Assembly: GCA_031289995.1 (NCBI GenBank)
Contig: JAITOI010000224.1
Span: forward strand, 1-7,253
Direction of reading: 5' to 3'
From: Prevotellaceae bacterium
Lineage (GTDB): Bacteria; Bacteroidota; Bacteroidia; Bacteroidales; UBA932
DNA length: 7,253 bases
The notes beneath the pieces are model-generated. The model did no database searches. It was not told the origin of the DNA and was given only the letters and a program-made list of their open reading frames with translations. The position numbers and the translations under genes were made by a program. Shown in pieces: positions 1 through 7,027 of the stretch (the stretch's first letter is position 1; each line of letters begins with the position of its first letter).

Positions 1-3000
1 GGCGCAGAAGGCGCTGACCCGCTCACCGGCGACGGCGCGGGCATTATGCTGCACATCCCGCACGAGTTCATTTTGCTCAACGGCGTTCCTGTGCCCGAAC
101 GTGGGCGCTACGGCACCGGTCTGGTGTTTTTGGCGAAGGATGCGGCGAGGCAAAAGGCGGCGCTCGACATGCTCGGCAGCGAGGCTGATGCGCTCGGATT
201 TTCGATGCTCGCGGTGCGCGATGTGCCGGTCAACAGCAGCGCGCTGGGCGCCGGTTCGCTGGCGGTGGAGCCTGCCATTAAGCAGATTTTTTTGGTGGAC
301 AAGAGCGGCAAAAGGGAGCTCGATACGCGGCTCTACGTGCTCCGAAAAACGGTGGAAAATAAGCTGCCGCGCGAGGACTGCTACGTGGTGAGCTTGTCCA
401 CCAAATCCATTGTGTACAAGGGCATGCTCACGTCGATTCAGCTGCGCGAGTACTACCCCGATTTGAGCAGCCCGTACTTCACGAGCGGCATCGCGCTGGT
501 GCACTCGCGATTTAGCACCAACACCTTTCCGCGCTGGTCGCTGGCGCAGCCATTCCGCTACCTCGGACACAACGGCGAAATCAACACCATTCGCAGCAAC
601 CGCGCGTGGATGAAGGCGCGCGAGCGGATGCTGTGGGGCGAATGTTTTGCGGACGCGAAGGGCGAAAAACACATCATCGAAGAGCGGATGAGCGACAGCG
701 CATCGCTCGACAATGCGCTCGAATTTTTTGTCATGTCGGGCATGCCGCTGCCCAAGGCGCTGGCCATGCTGGTGCCCGAAAGCTGGAATAGCAAAAACAA
801 TATTTCGCCCGCGCTCAAAGCGTTCTACGAGTTCAGCTCCATCGCCTTCGAGCCTTGGGACGGACCGGCAACGCTGCTCGTGTTCGACGGGCGCTACGCC
901 GGCGGTATGCTCGACCGCAACGGCCTTCGCCCAGCGCGATACGTCATCACCAAAAACAACACGCTGGTGCTGGCTTCCGAAACGGGCGTGATAGCTGTTG
1001 CGCCCGACGAGGTTCGCGAGCGAGGCAAGCTGCAGCCCGGAAAAATATTTTTGGTTGACACCGAAACCGGCGCCATCATTCGCAACGAAGAGCTCAAGGC
1101 GGCGCTCGCCGACGAGCATCCCTACGAAAAATGGCTGGCCGAAAATCGCCTCGAGCTGCACAAAATTACGTCGGGACGTAGCGTGGCGCAAACAGTGCCG
1201 AACTTCCCGCTGCTGCTGCACGCATTTGGCTACACCAAAGAGGCCGTCGAGCGCCTCATCAAACCGATGTGCGACGAGGGCAAAGAGCCTACCGGCTCGA
1301 TGGGCAACGACGTGCCGCTGGCCGTGCTGTCGGACAAGCCGCAGTCGCTGTTCCGCTACTTCCGCCAGCAATTTGCGCAGGTTACCAACCCGCCCATCGA
1401 CCCCATTCGCGAGGAGCTGGTGATGTCGCTCACGGCCTACATCGGCACGTCCGACCACAGCTTGCTCACGCCCTCGCCCGACTTGTGCAAGATGATAAAG
1501 CTCACCAGTCCGGTGCTGTCCAACCGCGAGTTCGACATCCTTTGCCACGTTGAGTACAAAGGTTTCCGCTCGCTCACCATCCCGATGCTGTACGACGTGA
1601 AGCAAGGCGCAGCGGGGCTTGAGCAGGCCATCGATGCGATGTGCGCGACGGCGGATAAGGCGGTTGACGACGGCTACAACTACATCATCATTAGCGACCG
1701 CGGCGTGAGCGCAGACCGAGCGCCAATCCCCTCCCTGCTTGGGCTGTCGGCGGTGCACCACCACCTCATCGAATCGCAGCGACGCCTGCAAGTAGGCCTC
1801 ATCGTGGAGAGCGCCGAACCCTACGAGGTGATGCACTTCGCGCTGCTGTTCGGCTTTGGCGCAAGCGCGGTGAACCCCTACATGGCCTACGCCGTCATCG
1901 ACCAGCAAATCAAAAACGGCGAGCTGCGCCTCGACTTCGGCACCGCCGAGCAGCGCTACATCAAGGCTGTGGACAAGGGCTTGCTCAAGGTGCTGTCGAA
2001 GATGGGCATCTCGACCATGCGCAGCTACGTGGGCGCAAAAATCTTCGAGGCCGTGGGCATCTCGGACGAGCTTTCGCAAAAATATTTCGGCGATGTTACG
2101 ACCAAAATTGGTGGCATCACGCTCGACGACATCGCACGCCAGCAAGCCCTGCTGCTGCGCGAAACCTACGAGCTGCCGCTCACCGCAGAGAACAGCTCGC
2201 TCAACGAAGGCTACTACGCCTACCGTCGCGAGGGTGAGCTTCACGCATGGAATCCGGAGACTATCGCGAAGCTGCAGCTGGCCACGCGAACCGGCTCGTA
2301 CGCGAAATTCAAGGAGTACACCAAGTCGGTCGACGAGCGTAGCCAGCCGATTTTTATCCGCGATTTGCTGGACTTCAGCACAGCCGCAAAGCCAATACCC
2401 ATCGAGGATGTGGAGCCTGCCGAGAGCATCGCGCGTCGCTTCGTTACCGGCGCCATGTCGTTCGGCTCCATCAGCCGCGAGGTGCACGAAATGATGGCAT
2501 CGACGATGAACAAGCTGGGCGGAAAAAGCAACACCGGCGAGGGCGGAGAGCTGCCCGAACGCTTCGTTCCGCGTGCCGACGGTTCGTCCACGCGCAGCGC
2601 AATCAAGCAGGTGGCATCGGGTCGCTTTGGCGTTACGGCAGAGTACCTCGTGAACGCCGACGAAATTCAAATCAAGGTGGCGCAATGCGCTAAGCCCGGC
2701 GAGGGCGGACAGCTGCCCGGCTTCAAGGTGGACGAGGTGATTGCCCGCACGCGCCACTCCATCCCCGGCATCTCGCTCATATCGCCGCCTCCGCACCACG
2801 ACATCTACTCCATCGAAGACCTCGCGCAGCTGATTTTCGACCTCAAAAACGTGAACCCGCAGGCGCGAATTTCGGTGAAGCTGGTGTCCGAAAGTGGCGT
2901 GGGCACTATTGCCGCAGGCGTCGCAAAGGCGAAGGCCGACATGATTATCATCAGCGGATGCGAGGGTGGCACAGGCGCCAGCCCGCTTAGCTCCATCAAG

Positions 3001-4350
3001 CACGCGGGACTGCCTGCCGAAATTGGCCTCGCCGAAACGCAACAAACCTTGGTGATAAACAACCTGCGCGGACAGGTTGCGCTGCAAACCGACGGGCAGC
3101 TCAAGACCGGCCACGACGTTGTGGTAGCCGCGCTGCTGGGCGCCGAGGAGTTTGGCTTCGCCACCAGCGCCCTCATCGTGCTGGGCTGCGTGATGATGCG
3201 CAAGTGCCACATGAACACCTGTCCGGTGGGCGTAGCAACGCAGGACGAACGCCTTCGCGCACGCTTCAAGGGACGCGAGGAGCACCTGCTAAACTTCTTC
3301 CTCTTCCTCGCCCAGGAGGTGCGCGAATACCTTGCGCAGATGGGCTTCCGCACGCTCGACGAGGTGGTGGGGCGAACCGATTTGCTGTCGCAAAAAACCG
3401 CACCATCGGGCAATCCAAAGCTCGCAAAGCTGAACCTCTCGCGCCTGCTCTGCTTTCCCGACGAGGCTAAGCGCAACGCCATTCGCCGCGCAAAATCGCA
3501 GCAGCATTTGGTGGACGTGGTGCTCGACCGCACGCTGATTGCCGAGTCGAAAACATCCATCGAAACCGGCACGCCCGTTGCGCTCAGCCACGCCATTTGC
3601 AACACCGACCGAGCAGTGGGTGCAATGCTTTCGGGCACCATTGCGCAGAAGTACGGCAACAAAGGGCTACCGCCAAACACCATAGCCTGCCGCTTCGCAG
3701 GCTCGGCGGGGCAAAGCTTTGGCGCGTTTTTGGCCGCAGGCGTAACCTTCCGTCTCGACGGCGACAGCAACGACTACCTTGGCAAGGGACTCTCCGGAGG
3801 CCGCATCATTGTTGCGCCGCCAGCGGGCAGCACCTTTGCGCCGGAGGACAACATCATTGCCGGCAACACCCTGCTCTACGGCGCCACCTCGGGCGAGGTG
3901 TTCATCAGCGGTCGCGTGGGCGAGCGCTTCTGCGTGCGCAACAGCGGAGCAACCGCCGTCGTTGAGGGCACCGGCGACCACTGCTGCGAGTACATGACCG
4001 GCGGCGTGGCTGTGGTGTTGGGCACCGTTGGGCGCAACTTCGCTGCAGGCATGAGCGGCGGCGTGGCCTACGTCTGGGACAAGGAGCGCAACTTCGACTT
4101 CTTCTGCAACATGGAAATGGTGGAGCTTTCGCTCGTTGATGACCTCTCCGACCAGAAGGAGCTGCACGACCTCATCGAGCGGCACTACATGCAAACCGCC
4201 AGCCCGCTTGCCAAGCGAATGCTCGACGACTGGCGAAAGTACGTCAGCGAGTTCATTATGGTTACGCCCATCGAGTACAAAAAAATCCTCCTCGAACGCA
4301 AGGCTGAAGCGCTGCGCAAGAAGGTCGAGGGCATTGAGCACGACTACTAA
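1..4350 (+). CDS. gltB: Glutamate synthase (NADPH) large subunit, 5'-partial
   Basis: This is the large (alpha) subunit of glutamate synthase, which hydrolyses glutamine and passes the ammonia through an internal tunnel to 2-oxoglutarate at an FMN/3Fe-4S site. The frame is open from base 1, and the first codons read GAEGADPLTGDGAGIM, a conserved part of the glutaminase domain. The ATG at 46 is therefore internal, and the true start, with the N-terminal nucleophile cysteine, lies upstream of the window. Counting from base 1, 1449 residues are visible; the family is about 1500. Glutaminase motifs are VHSRFSTNTFP (167-177), GHNGEIN (189-195) and DRNGLRPARY (305-314). A central domain follows. 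The FMN/2-oxoglutarate synthase domain runs from about 800 to 1180, with GAMSFGSISREVHE (817-830), EGGQLPG (901-907) and GCEGGTGASP (986-995). The 3Fe-4S ligands Cys1063, Cys1069 and Cys1074 show the expected C-x5-C-x4-C spacing. A glycine-rich beta-helix domain spans about 1220-1360. No frameshift or lost motif is seen. It leads an apparent operon with gltD. Confidence 0.97.
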   Translation, partial: GAEGADPLTGDGAGIMLHIPHEFILLNGVPVPERGRYGTGLVFLAKDAARQKAALDMLGSEADALGFSMLAVRDVPVNSSALGAGSLAVEPAIKQIFLVDKSGKRELDTRLYVLRKTVENKLPREDCYVVSLSTKSIVYKGMLTSIQLREYYPDLSSPYFTSGIALVHSRFSTNTFPRWSLAQPFRYLGHNGEINTIRSNRAWMKARERMLWGECFADAKGEKHIIEERMSDSASLDNALEFFVMSGMPLPKALAMLVPESWNSKNNISPALKAFYEFSSIAFEPWDGPATLLVFDGRYAGGMLDRNGLRPARYVITKNNTLVLASETGVIAVAPDEVRERGKLQPGKIFLVDTETGAIIRNEELKAALADEHPYEKWLAENRLELHKITSGRSVAQTVPNFPLLLHAFGYTKEAVERLIKPMCDEGKEPTGSMGNDVPLAVLSDKPQSLFRYFRQQFAQVTNPPIDPIREELVMSLTAYIGTSDHSLLTPSPDLCKMIKLTSPVLSNREFDILCHVEYKGFRSLTIPMLYDVKQGAAGLEQAIDAMCATADKAVDDGYNYIIISDRGVSADRAPIPSLLGLSAVHHHLIESQRRLQVGLIVESAEPYEVMHFALLFGFGASAVNPYMAYAVIDQQIKNGELRLDFGTAEQRYIKAVDKGLLKVLSKMGISTMRSYVGAKIFEAVGISDELSQKYFGDVTTKIGGITLDDIARQQALLLRETYELPLTAENSSLNEGYYAYRREGELHAWNPETIAKLQLATRTGSYAKFKEYTKSVDERSQPIFIRDLLDFSTAAKPIPIEDVEPAESIARRFVTGAMSFGSISREVHEMMASTMNKLGGKSNTGEGGELPERFVPRADGSSTRSAIKQVASGRFGVTAEYLVNADEIQIKVAQCAKPGEGGQLPGFKVDEVIARTRHSIPGISLISPPPHHDIYSIEDLAQLIFDLKNVNPQARISVKLVSESGVGTIAAGVAKAKADMIIISGCEGGTGASPLSSIKHAGLPAEIGLAETQQTLVINNLRGQVALQTDGQLKTGHDVVVAALLGAEEFGFATSALIVLGCVMMRKCHMNTCPVGVATQDERLRARFKGREEHLLNFFLFLAQEVREYLAQMGFRTLDEVVGRTDLLSQKTAPSGNPKLAKLNLSRLLCFPDEAKRNAIRRAKSQQHLVDVVLDRTLIAESKTSIETGTPVALSHAICNTDRAVGAMLSGTIAQKYGNKGLPPNTIACRFAGSAGQSFGAFLAAGVTFRLDGDSNDYLGKGLSGGRIIVAPPAGSTFAPEDNIIAGNTLLYGATSGEVFISGRVGERFCVRNSGATAVVEGTGDHCCEYMTGGVAVVLGTVGRNFAAGMSGGVAYVWDKERNFDFFCNMEMVELSLVDDLSDQKELHDLIERHYMQTASPLAKRMLDDWRKYVSEFIMVTPIEYKKILLERKAEALRKKVEGIEHDY

Positions 4351-4367
4351 ATCGACACAAAAAAATT

Positions 4368-5789
4368 ATGGGAAATCCAAAAGCATTTTTGACTACAGGC
4401 CGCAAGGAGGCCGGATACCGCGCGCTCAACGACCGCGTCAACGACTACGCCGAGGTGGAGCAAACGCTCAACACCGAAGACCGCATCACGCAAGCCTCGC
4501 GCTGTATGGATTGCGGCGTACCCTTTTGCCAGTGGGCTTGTCCGCTGGGCAACTGCCAGCCCGAATGGCAGGACGCGCTCTACAAGCGCAAGTGGAAGGA
4601 GGCGTTTCGCATCCTGACGCTCACCAACGACTTCCCCGAATTTACCGGTCGCGTGTGCCCCGCCCTCTGCGAAAAATCTTGCGTGCTCGCGCTCTCGCAC
4701 GAGGCCGTAACCATTCGCGAAAATGAGTGCGCCGTGGTCGAGCGCATGTTCGACGAAGGCTATATTACCCCGCAGCTGCCCGCCACGCGCCACGCGCAGC
4801 GCGTTGCTGTCATCGGCTCCGGTCCGGCAGGATTAGCCGCCGCCAACCAGCTCAACCGGCGCGGATTTAGCGTTACCGTCTACGAGCAGGACGAAGCCCC
4901 GGGAGGCCTGCTGCGGCTTGGCATTCCCGACTTCAAGCTCAACAAAAAAATCATCGACCGCCGCATAAATTTGATGAGGCAGGAGGGCGTAACCTTCGCT
5001 ACCGGCATACGCGCAGGCCGCGACATTCCTGCCGCGCAGCTGATGGCAGAGTTCGATGCGCTCTGCGTGTGCATCGGCGCTGGTGTGCCGCGCGACCTCA
5101 AGGTTGAGGGGCGAGAATTAAGCGGTATTCACTTTGCGCTCGACTACTTGCGCCAGCAAAACCGCGTGGTGGCAGGGCAAAGCATCGCCCCGCACGAGCG
5201 CATATCGGCAAGGGGAAAGCGCGTGCTCGTGATTGGCGGAGGCGACACCGGCAGCGACTGCGTCGGAACCGCCAACCGTCAGGAGGCAGCAAGCGTTACA
5301 CAAATCGAAATCATGCCCAAGCCGCCGGTGGACGAAAATCCCGACACGCCCTGGCCTAACTACCCGCTGGTGCTCAAAACATCGTCGTCGCACGAGGAAG
5401 GTTGCGACCGCCGATGGCTGCTCAACACCAAAAAGTTTGTGGGCAACAACGGAGCCGTTTCCGCCGTTGAGCTGGAGGAGGTGGAGTGGAAGCGCGACGC
5501 CTCCGGCCGCTTGCAGCCCGCATCCACAGGCCGTTTGCAGACATTGCAAACCGACCTCGTGATGCTCGCAATGGGATTTATTCACCCCGTACATGACGGT
5601 TTGGTTAACGACTTGCAGCTGCAGCTCAACGAGCGAAAGAATATCAGCGCCGACGGCTGCCGCAGCTCCGTTGCCAAAGTTTTTGCCGCAGGCGACGCCG
5701 CCCTTGGCGCCAGCCTCGTGGTGCGAGCCATTGCGTCGGGACGCAAGGCGGCTCAGGAAATTGCAGAATTTTTACAAACTAAAAAATAA
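4368..5789 (+). CDS. gltD: Glutamate synthase (NADPH) small subunit
   Basis: This is the small (beta) subunit of glutamate synthase, which oxidises NADPH at FAD and sends electrons through Fe-S clusters to the FMN of GltB. At 473 residues it has normal family length. The N-terminal Fe-S domain has Cys46, Cys49, Cys54 and Cys58, then Cys97, Cys101 and Cys105 in GRVCPALCEKSC, the usual pattern for the two 4Fe-4S clusters. The FAD-binding Rossmann motif is VAVIGSGPAGLAAA (146-159), and the NADPH-binding motif is VLVIGGGDTGSDC (286-298). The C-terminal FAD-contact motif is VFAAGDAALGASLVVRAIASGRKAA (438-462), shown here only to place it; the part after AAGD differs from the commoner R-x-G-Q/S form I recall. 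The ATG follows the gltB stop by 17 bases and is preceded by an A-rich tract with no Shine-Dalgarno, which is common in Bacteroidota. Translation and transcription are probably coupled to gltB. Confidence 0.97.
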   Translation: MGNPKAFLTTGRKEAGYRALNDRVNDYAEVEQTLNTEDRITQASRCMDCGVPFCQWACPLGNCQPEWQDALYKRKWKEAFRILTLTNDFPEFTGRVCPALCEKSCVLALSHEAVTIRENECAVVERMFDEGYITPQLPATRHAQRVAVIGSGPAGLAAANQLNRRGFSVTVYEQDEAPGGLLRLGIPDFKLNKKIIDRRINLMRQEGVTFATGIRAGRDIPAAQLMAEFDALCVCIGAGVPRDLKVEGRELSGIHFALDYLRQQNRVVAGQSIAPHERISARGKRVLVIGGGDTGSDCVGTANRQEAASVTQIEIMPKPPVDENPDTPWPNYPLVLKTSSSHEEGCDRRWLLNTKKFVGNNGAVSAVELEEVEWKRDASGRLQPASTGRLQTLQTDLVMLAMGFIHPVHDGLVNDLQLQLNERKNISADGCRSSVAKVFAAGDAALGASLVVRAIASGRKAAQEIAEFLQTKK

Positions 5790-5798
5790 AAAAAAACA

Positions 5799-6170
5799 AT
5801 GAAAAAAACAGTAAGTCTTTGGAAATACAGTGGTATTATTCTTTTGGCAACAGGTATACTCCATACCATTGTTGCCGTACTATTTGAGAGGGAATCCCTA
5901 TGGGCAATACTCCGCGAGGGATTGTTCGATACCGTAGGCGACGACCTCGCTCGTGGACGCGCCTTTTGGTTTTTGTTCTGTGGAATAACGTTCATTTTTT
6001 TGGGGCAGGTGTTGCACCACTACATTAAAAAGGAACAAAAGCCTGCTCCGCTTTTTTTAGGATACTATATGTTGGTTTTATCTATTGTAGGATGTATTAT
6101 TATTCCTGCCTCCGGCTTTTTGCTAATACTTCCGCAAGCGTTAATTATCATTCTTGCGAAACGTAAATAG
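5799..6170 (+). CDS. Small four-helix membrane protein, DUF6463-like
   Basis: This encodes a 123-residue hydrophobic protein of unknown function. Four membrane segments are predicted by eye at about residues 10-28, 55-75, 84-103 and 105-120. The N-terminus MKKTVSLWKYSG is short and basic, and the tail AKRK is basic, which suggests both ends are cytoplasmic. The pattern of a first helix with a GILHT motif (19-23), a loop with ESLW (32-35) and a second helix starting RAFWFLFCG (54-62) resembles the DUF6463 family. That match is from memory and not searched. The ATG lies 9 bases after the gltD stop behind a run of A, so it probably shares the gltBD transcript. GC content is about 42% by hand count, against about 60% in gltB, and it uses many AT-rich codons. 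This suggests later acquisition or weak selection. No link to glutamate metabolism can be read from the sequence. Confidence 0.8.
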   Translation: MKKTVSLWKYSGIILLATGILHTIVAVLFERESLWAILREGLFDTVGDDLARGRAFWFLFCGITFIFLGQVLHHYIKKEQKPAPLFLGYYMLVLSIVGCIIIPASGFLLILPQALIIILAKRK

Positions 6171-6211
6171 CATACATAAAATACCATAATAGCTGAATAA
6201 AAAAAGACAAC

Positions 6212-6233
6212 AGCTGCGGCGACCGCCGCAGCT
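6212..6233 (+). terminator. Perfect 9-bp GC-rich hairpin, probable terminator of the gltBD cluster
   Basis: The arms agctgcggc (6212-6220) and gccgcagct (6225-6233) are exact reverse complements around a 4-base loop, gacc. On the plus strand the following bases are attattaatctt, AT-rich but without a long T run, so it is an imperfect intrinsic terminator in that direction. On the minus strand the hairpin would be followed by ttgtcttttttatt, a better T-tract, although no minus-strand gene ends here. It sits 41 bases after the membrane gene stop and 27 bases before the mqnB start, so it could instead be a leader structure of mqnB. I favour a terminator. Confidence 0.55.
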
Positions 6234-6260
6234 ATTATTAATCTTAAAAAATTTCAACCC

Positions 6261-6863
6261 TTGAAAATCCTAATCGTTGCAGCAACCGACATGGAGCTTA
6301 CTCCATTTAAGCGATGCCTAATGAGGTACACAAAAGTAGGTTTTGCTCTTTGCGGCGTGGGCGCCGTGGCCACCGCCTACAATCTTTCCCAGCTGCGGCT
6401 GCGCGAAAGCGACTACCAGATGGTCGTTAACGTTGGCATTGCCGGTACCTACTCACCTGTTATGGCGCTGGGACAAACCGTTGCCGTAAGGCGCGAGCGT
6501 TTCGACAACTTCGGAATAGAAAATGCCCGTGGCGACATCAATCCCTTCGCCGGCTTTGACCTGTATTGCCCCCACCTCGGCGATTATGACCTGCTCCAAG
6601 GCCTGCCGCAGGTGGAAGGCCTCACCGTGAACATGCTCACCGAGCGCAAGGCCACCGTAGAGCAGCGACGCGCAACCTTCGATGCCGACATCGAAACGAT
6701 GGAGGGCGCAGCATTTTTTTACGTTTGCCTACGCGAAAAAATACCCTTCATAGAGCTTCGGGGAATTTCCAACCTCGTTGGCGTGCGCGACAAAACGCAG
6801 TGGCAAACTGTACTTGCGCTCGAAAATTTGATGAAAGTGGTGAAGCAATTGGCGGATGCGTAA
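6261..6863 (+). CDS. mqnB: Futalosine hydrolase (menaquinone biosynthesis)
   Basis: This is a nucleoside-hydrolase-fold enzyme that cleaves futalosine to dehypoxanthine futalosine and hypoxanthine in the futalosine route to menaquinone. The 200-residue length fits Bacteroidota MqnB. The N-terminal strand MKILIVAATDMEL carries the Glu12 position of the MTA/SAH nucleosidase family. NVGIAGTY (57-64) is the conserved glycine-rich strand, and ETMEGAAFFYVC (145-156) holds the Met-Glu pair that contacts ribose in this superfamily. ELRGISNLVGVRDKTQW (165-181) has Ser-Asn and a later Arg and Trp where MTA/SAH nucleosidases have Ser-Asp, which favours futalosine hydrolase. The start is TTG at 6261. The next in-frame ATG at 6291 would delete the first beta strand, and I see no in-frame ATG just upstream. 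There is no Shine-Dalgarno. GC is similar to gltB, and the gene appears to be its own unit after the 6212-6233 hairpin. Confidence 0.88.
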   Translation: MKILIVAATDMELTPFKRCLMRYTKVGFALCGVGAVATAYNLSQLRLRESDYQMVVNVGIAGTYSPVMALGQTVAVRRERFDNFGIENARGDINPFAGFDLYCPHLGDYDLLQGLPQVEGLTVNMLTERKATVEQRRATFDADIETMEGAAFFYVCLREKIPFIELRGISNLVGVRDKTQWQTVLALENLMKVVKQLADA

Positions 6864-6944
6864 AGAGGAGAGATAATACCCTTCCGGAACTTACCGTTGC
6901 CAGACCTTCGCAGCATTTTATCCCTGCGTTTTTCCCCAAACCCC

Positions 6945-6984
6945 TGTGGCTCCCTGTGTAATCTTACACAGAGAGCCACATTTT
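6945..6984 (+). terminator. Intrinsic terminator downstream of mqnB
   Basis: Arms tgtggctccctgtgta (6945-6960) and tacacagagagccaca (6965-6980) pair over 16 positions with a single C-A mismatch at the ninth pair and a 4-base loop, atct. The second arm is followed directly by tttt and an AT-rich stretch. It lies 81 bases after the mqnB stop. Read on the minus strand the hairpin is followed by a G-rich, not T-rich, run, so the sequence favours termination of rightward transcription from mqnB. Confidence 0.75.
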
Positions 6985-6994
6985 ATATACCGGT

Positions 6995-7019
6995 AGCTAT
7001 ATAGCTTAACAGGCTATAT
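6995..7019. repeat. AT-rich palindrome and overlapping inverted repeat
   Basis: agctatatagct (6995-7006) is a perfect 12-base palindrome. Its right half also takes part in a second inverted repeat, atatagc (6999-7005) with gctatat (7013-7019) around a 7-base spacer. The two pairings are mutually exclusive. It lies just beyond the stop of the minus-strand gene and could be part of that gene's 3' end or a dyad binding site, but it is short and AT-rich, so chance is possible. Confidence 0.35.
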
Positions 7020-7027
7020 TTTCAGCC

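Larger units (their letters stand above)
6864..7027. other. Convergent intergenic region
   Basis: These 164 bases separate mqnB (plus) from the minus-strand gene at the right edge. The first 80 bases show no gene or motif that I can support; open frames there are short and out of phase with anything recognisable. The second half holds a long terminator hairpin and an AT-rich palindromic patch, both listed separately. Confidence 0.7.

Noticed and set aside
46..48. ATG at 46 as the gltB start
   Set aside because: The frame is open to base 1 and the upstream codons encode GAEGADPLTGDGAG, a conserved part of the glutaminase domain. A start here would remove the catalytic N-terminus.
2805..3770. 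A 321-residue open frame on the minus strand inside gltB
   Set aside because: It lies wholly antisense to strongly conserved GltB sequence, including the 3Fe-4S motif, and its translation is rich in Ser, Arg and Ala with no recognisable domain. Long antisense frames are expected in GC-rich genes.
3667..4341. A 224-residue minus-strand open frame at the end of gltB
   Set aside because: It is antisense to the glycine-rich C-terminal domain of GltB; the His, Ala and Val-rich translation is a shadow of that codon pattern.
4136..4726. A 196-residue plus-strand frame bridging gltB and gltD
   Set aside because: It is out of frame with both genes, overlaps their conserved ends, and has low-complexity Arg/Ser-rich sequence.
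5753..5995. An 80-residue minus-strand frame over the gltD end and the membrane gene
   Set aside because: It is antisense to the better-supported membrane protein, which has a clear helix pattern and a start placed right after gltD.
6100..6260. A Bacteroidota-type promoter (TTTG and TAnnTTTG boxes) for mqnB
   Set aside because: I scanned for the two boxes at suitable spacing and found no convincing match, so no promoter is called.
6719..6979. Minus- and plus-strand small frames across the mqnB end and the terminator
   Set aside because: They overlap conserved MqnB residues and run into or through the terminator hairpin; no recognisable protein features are seen.
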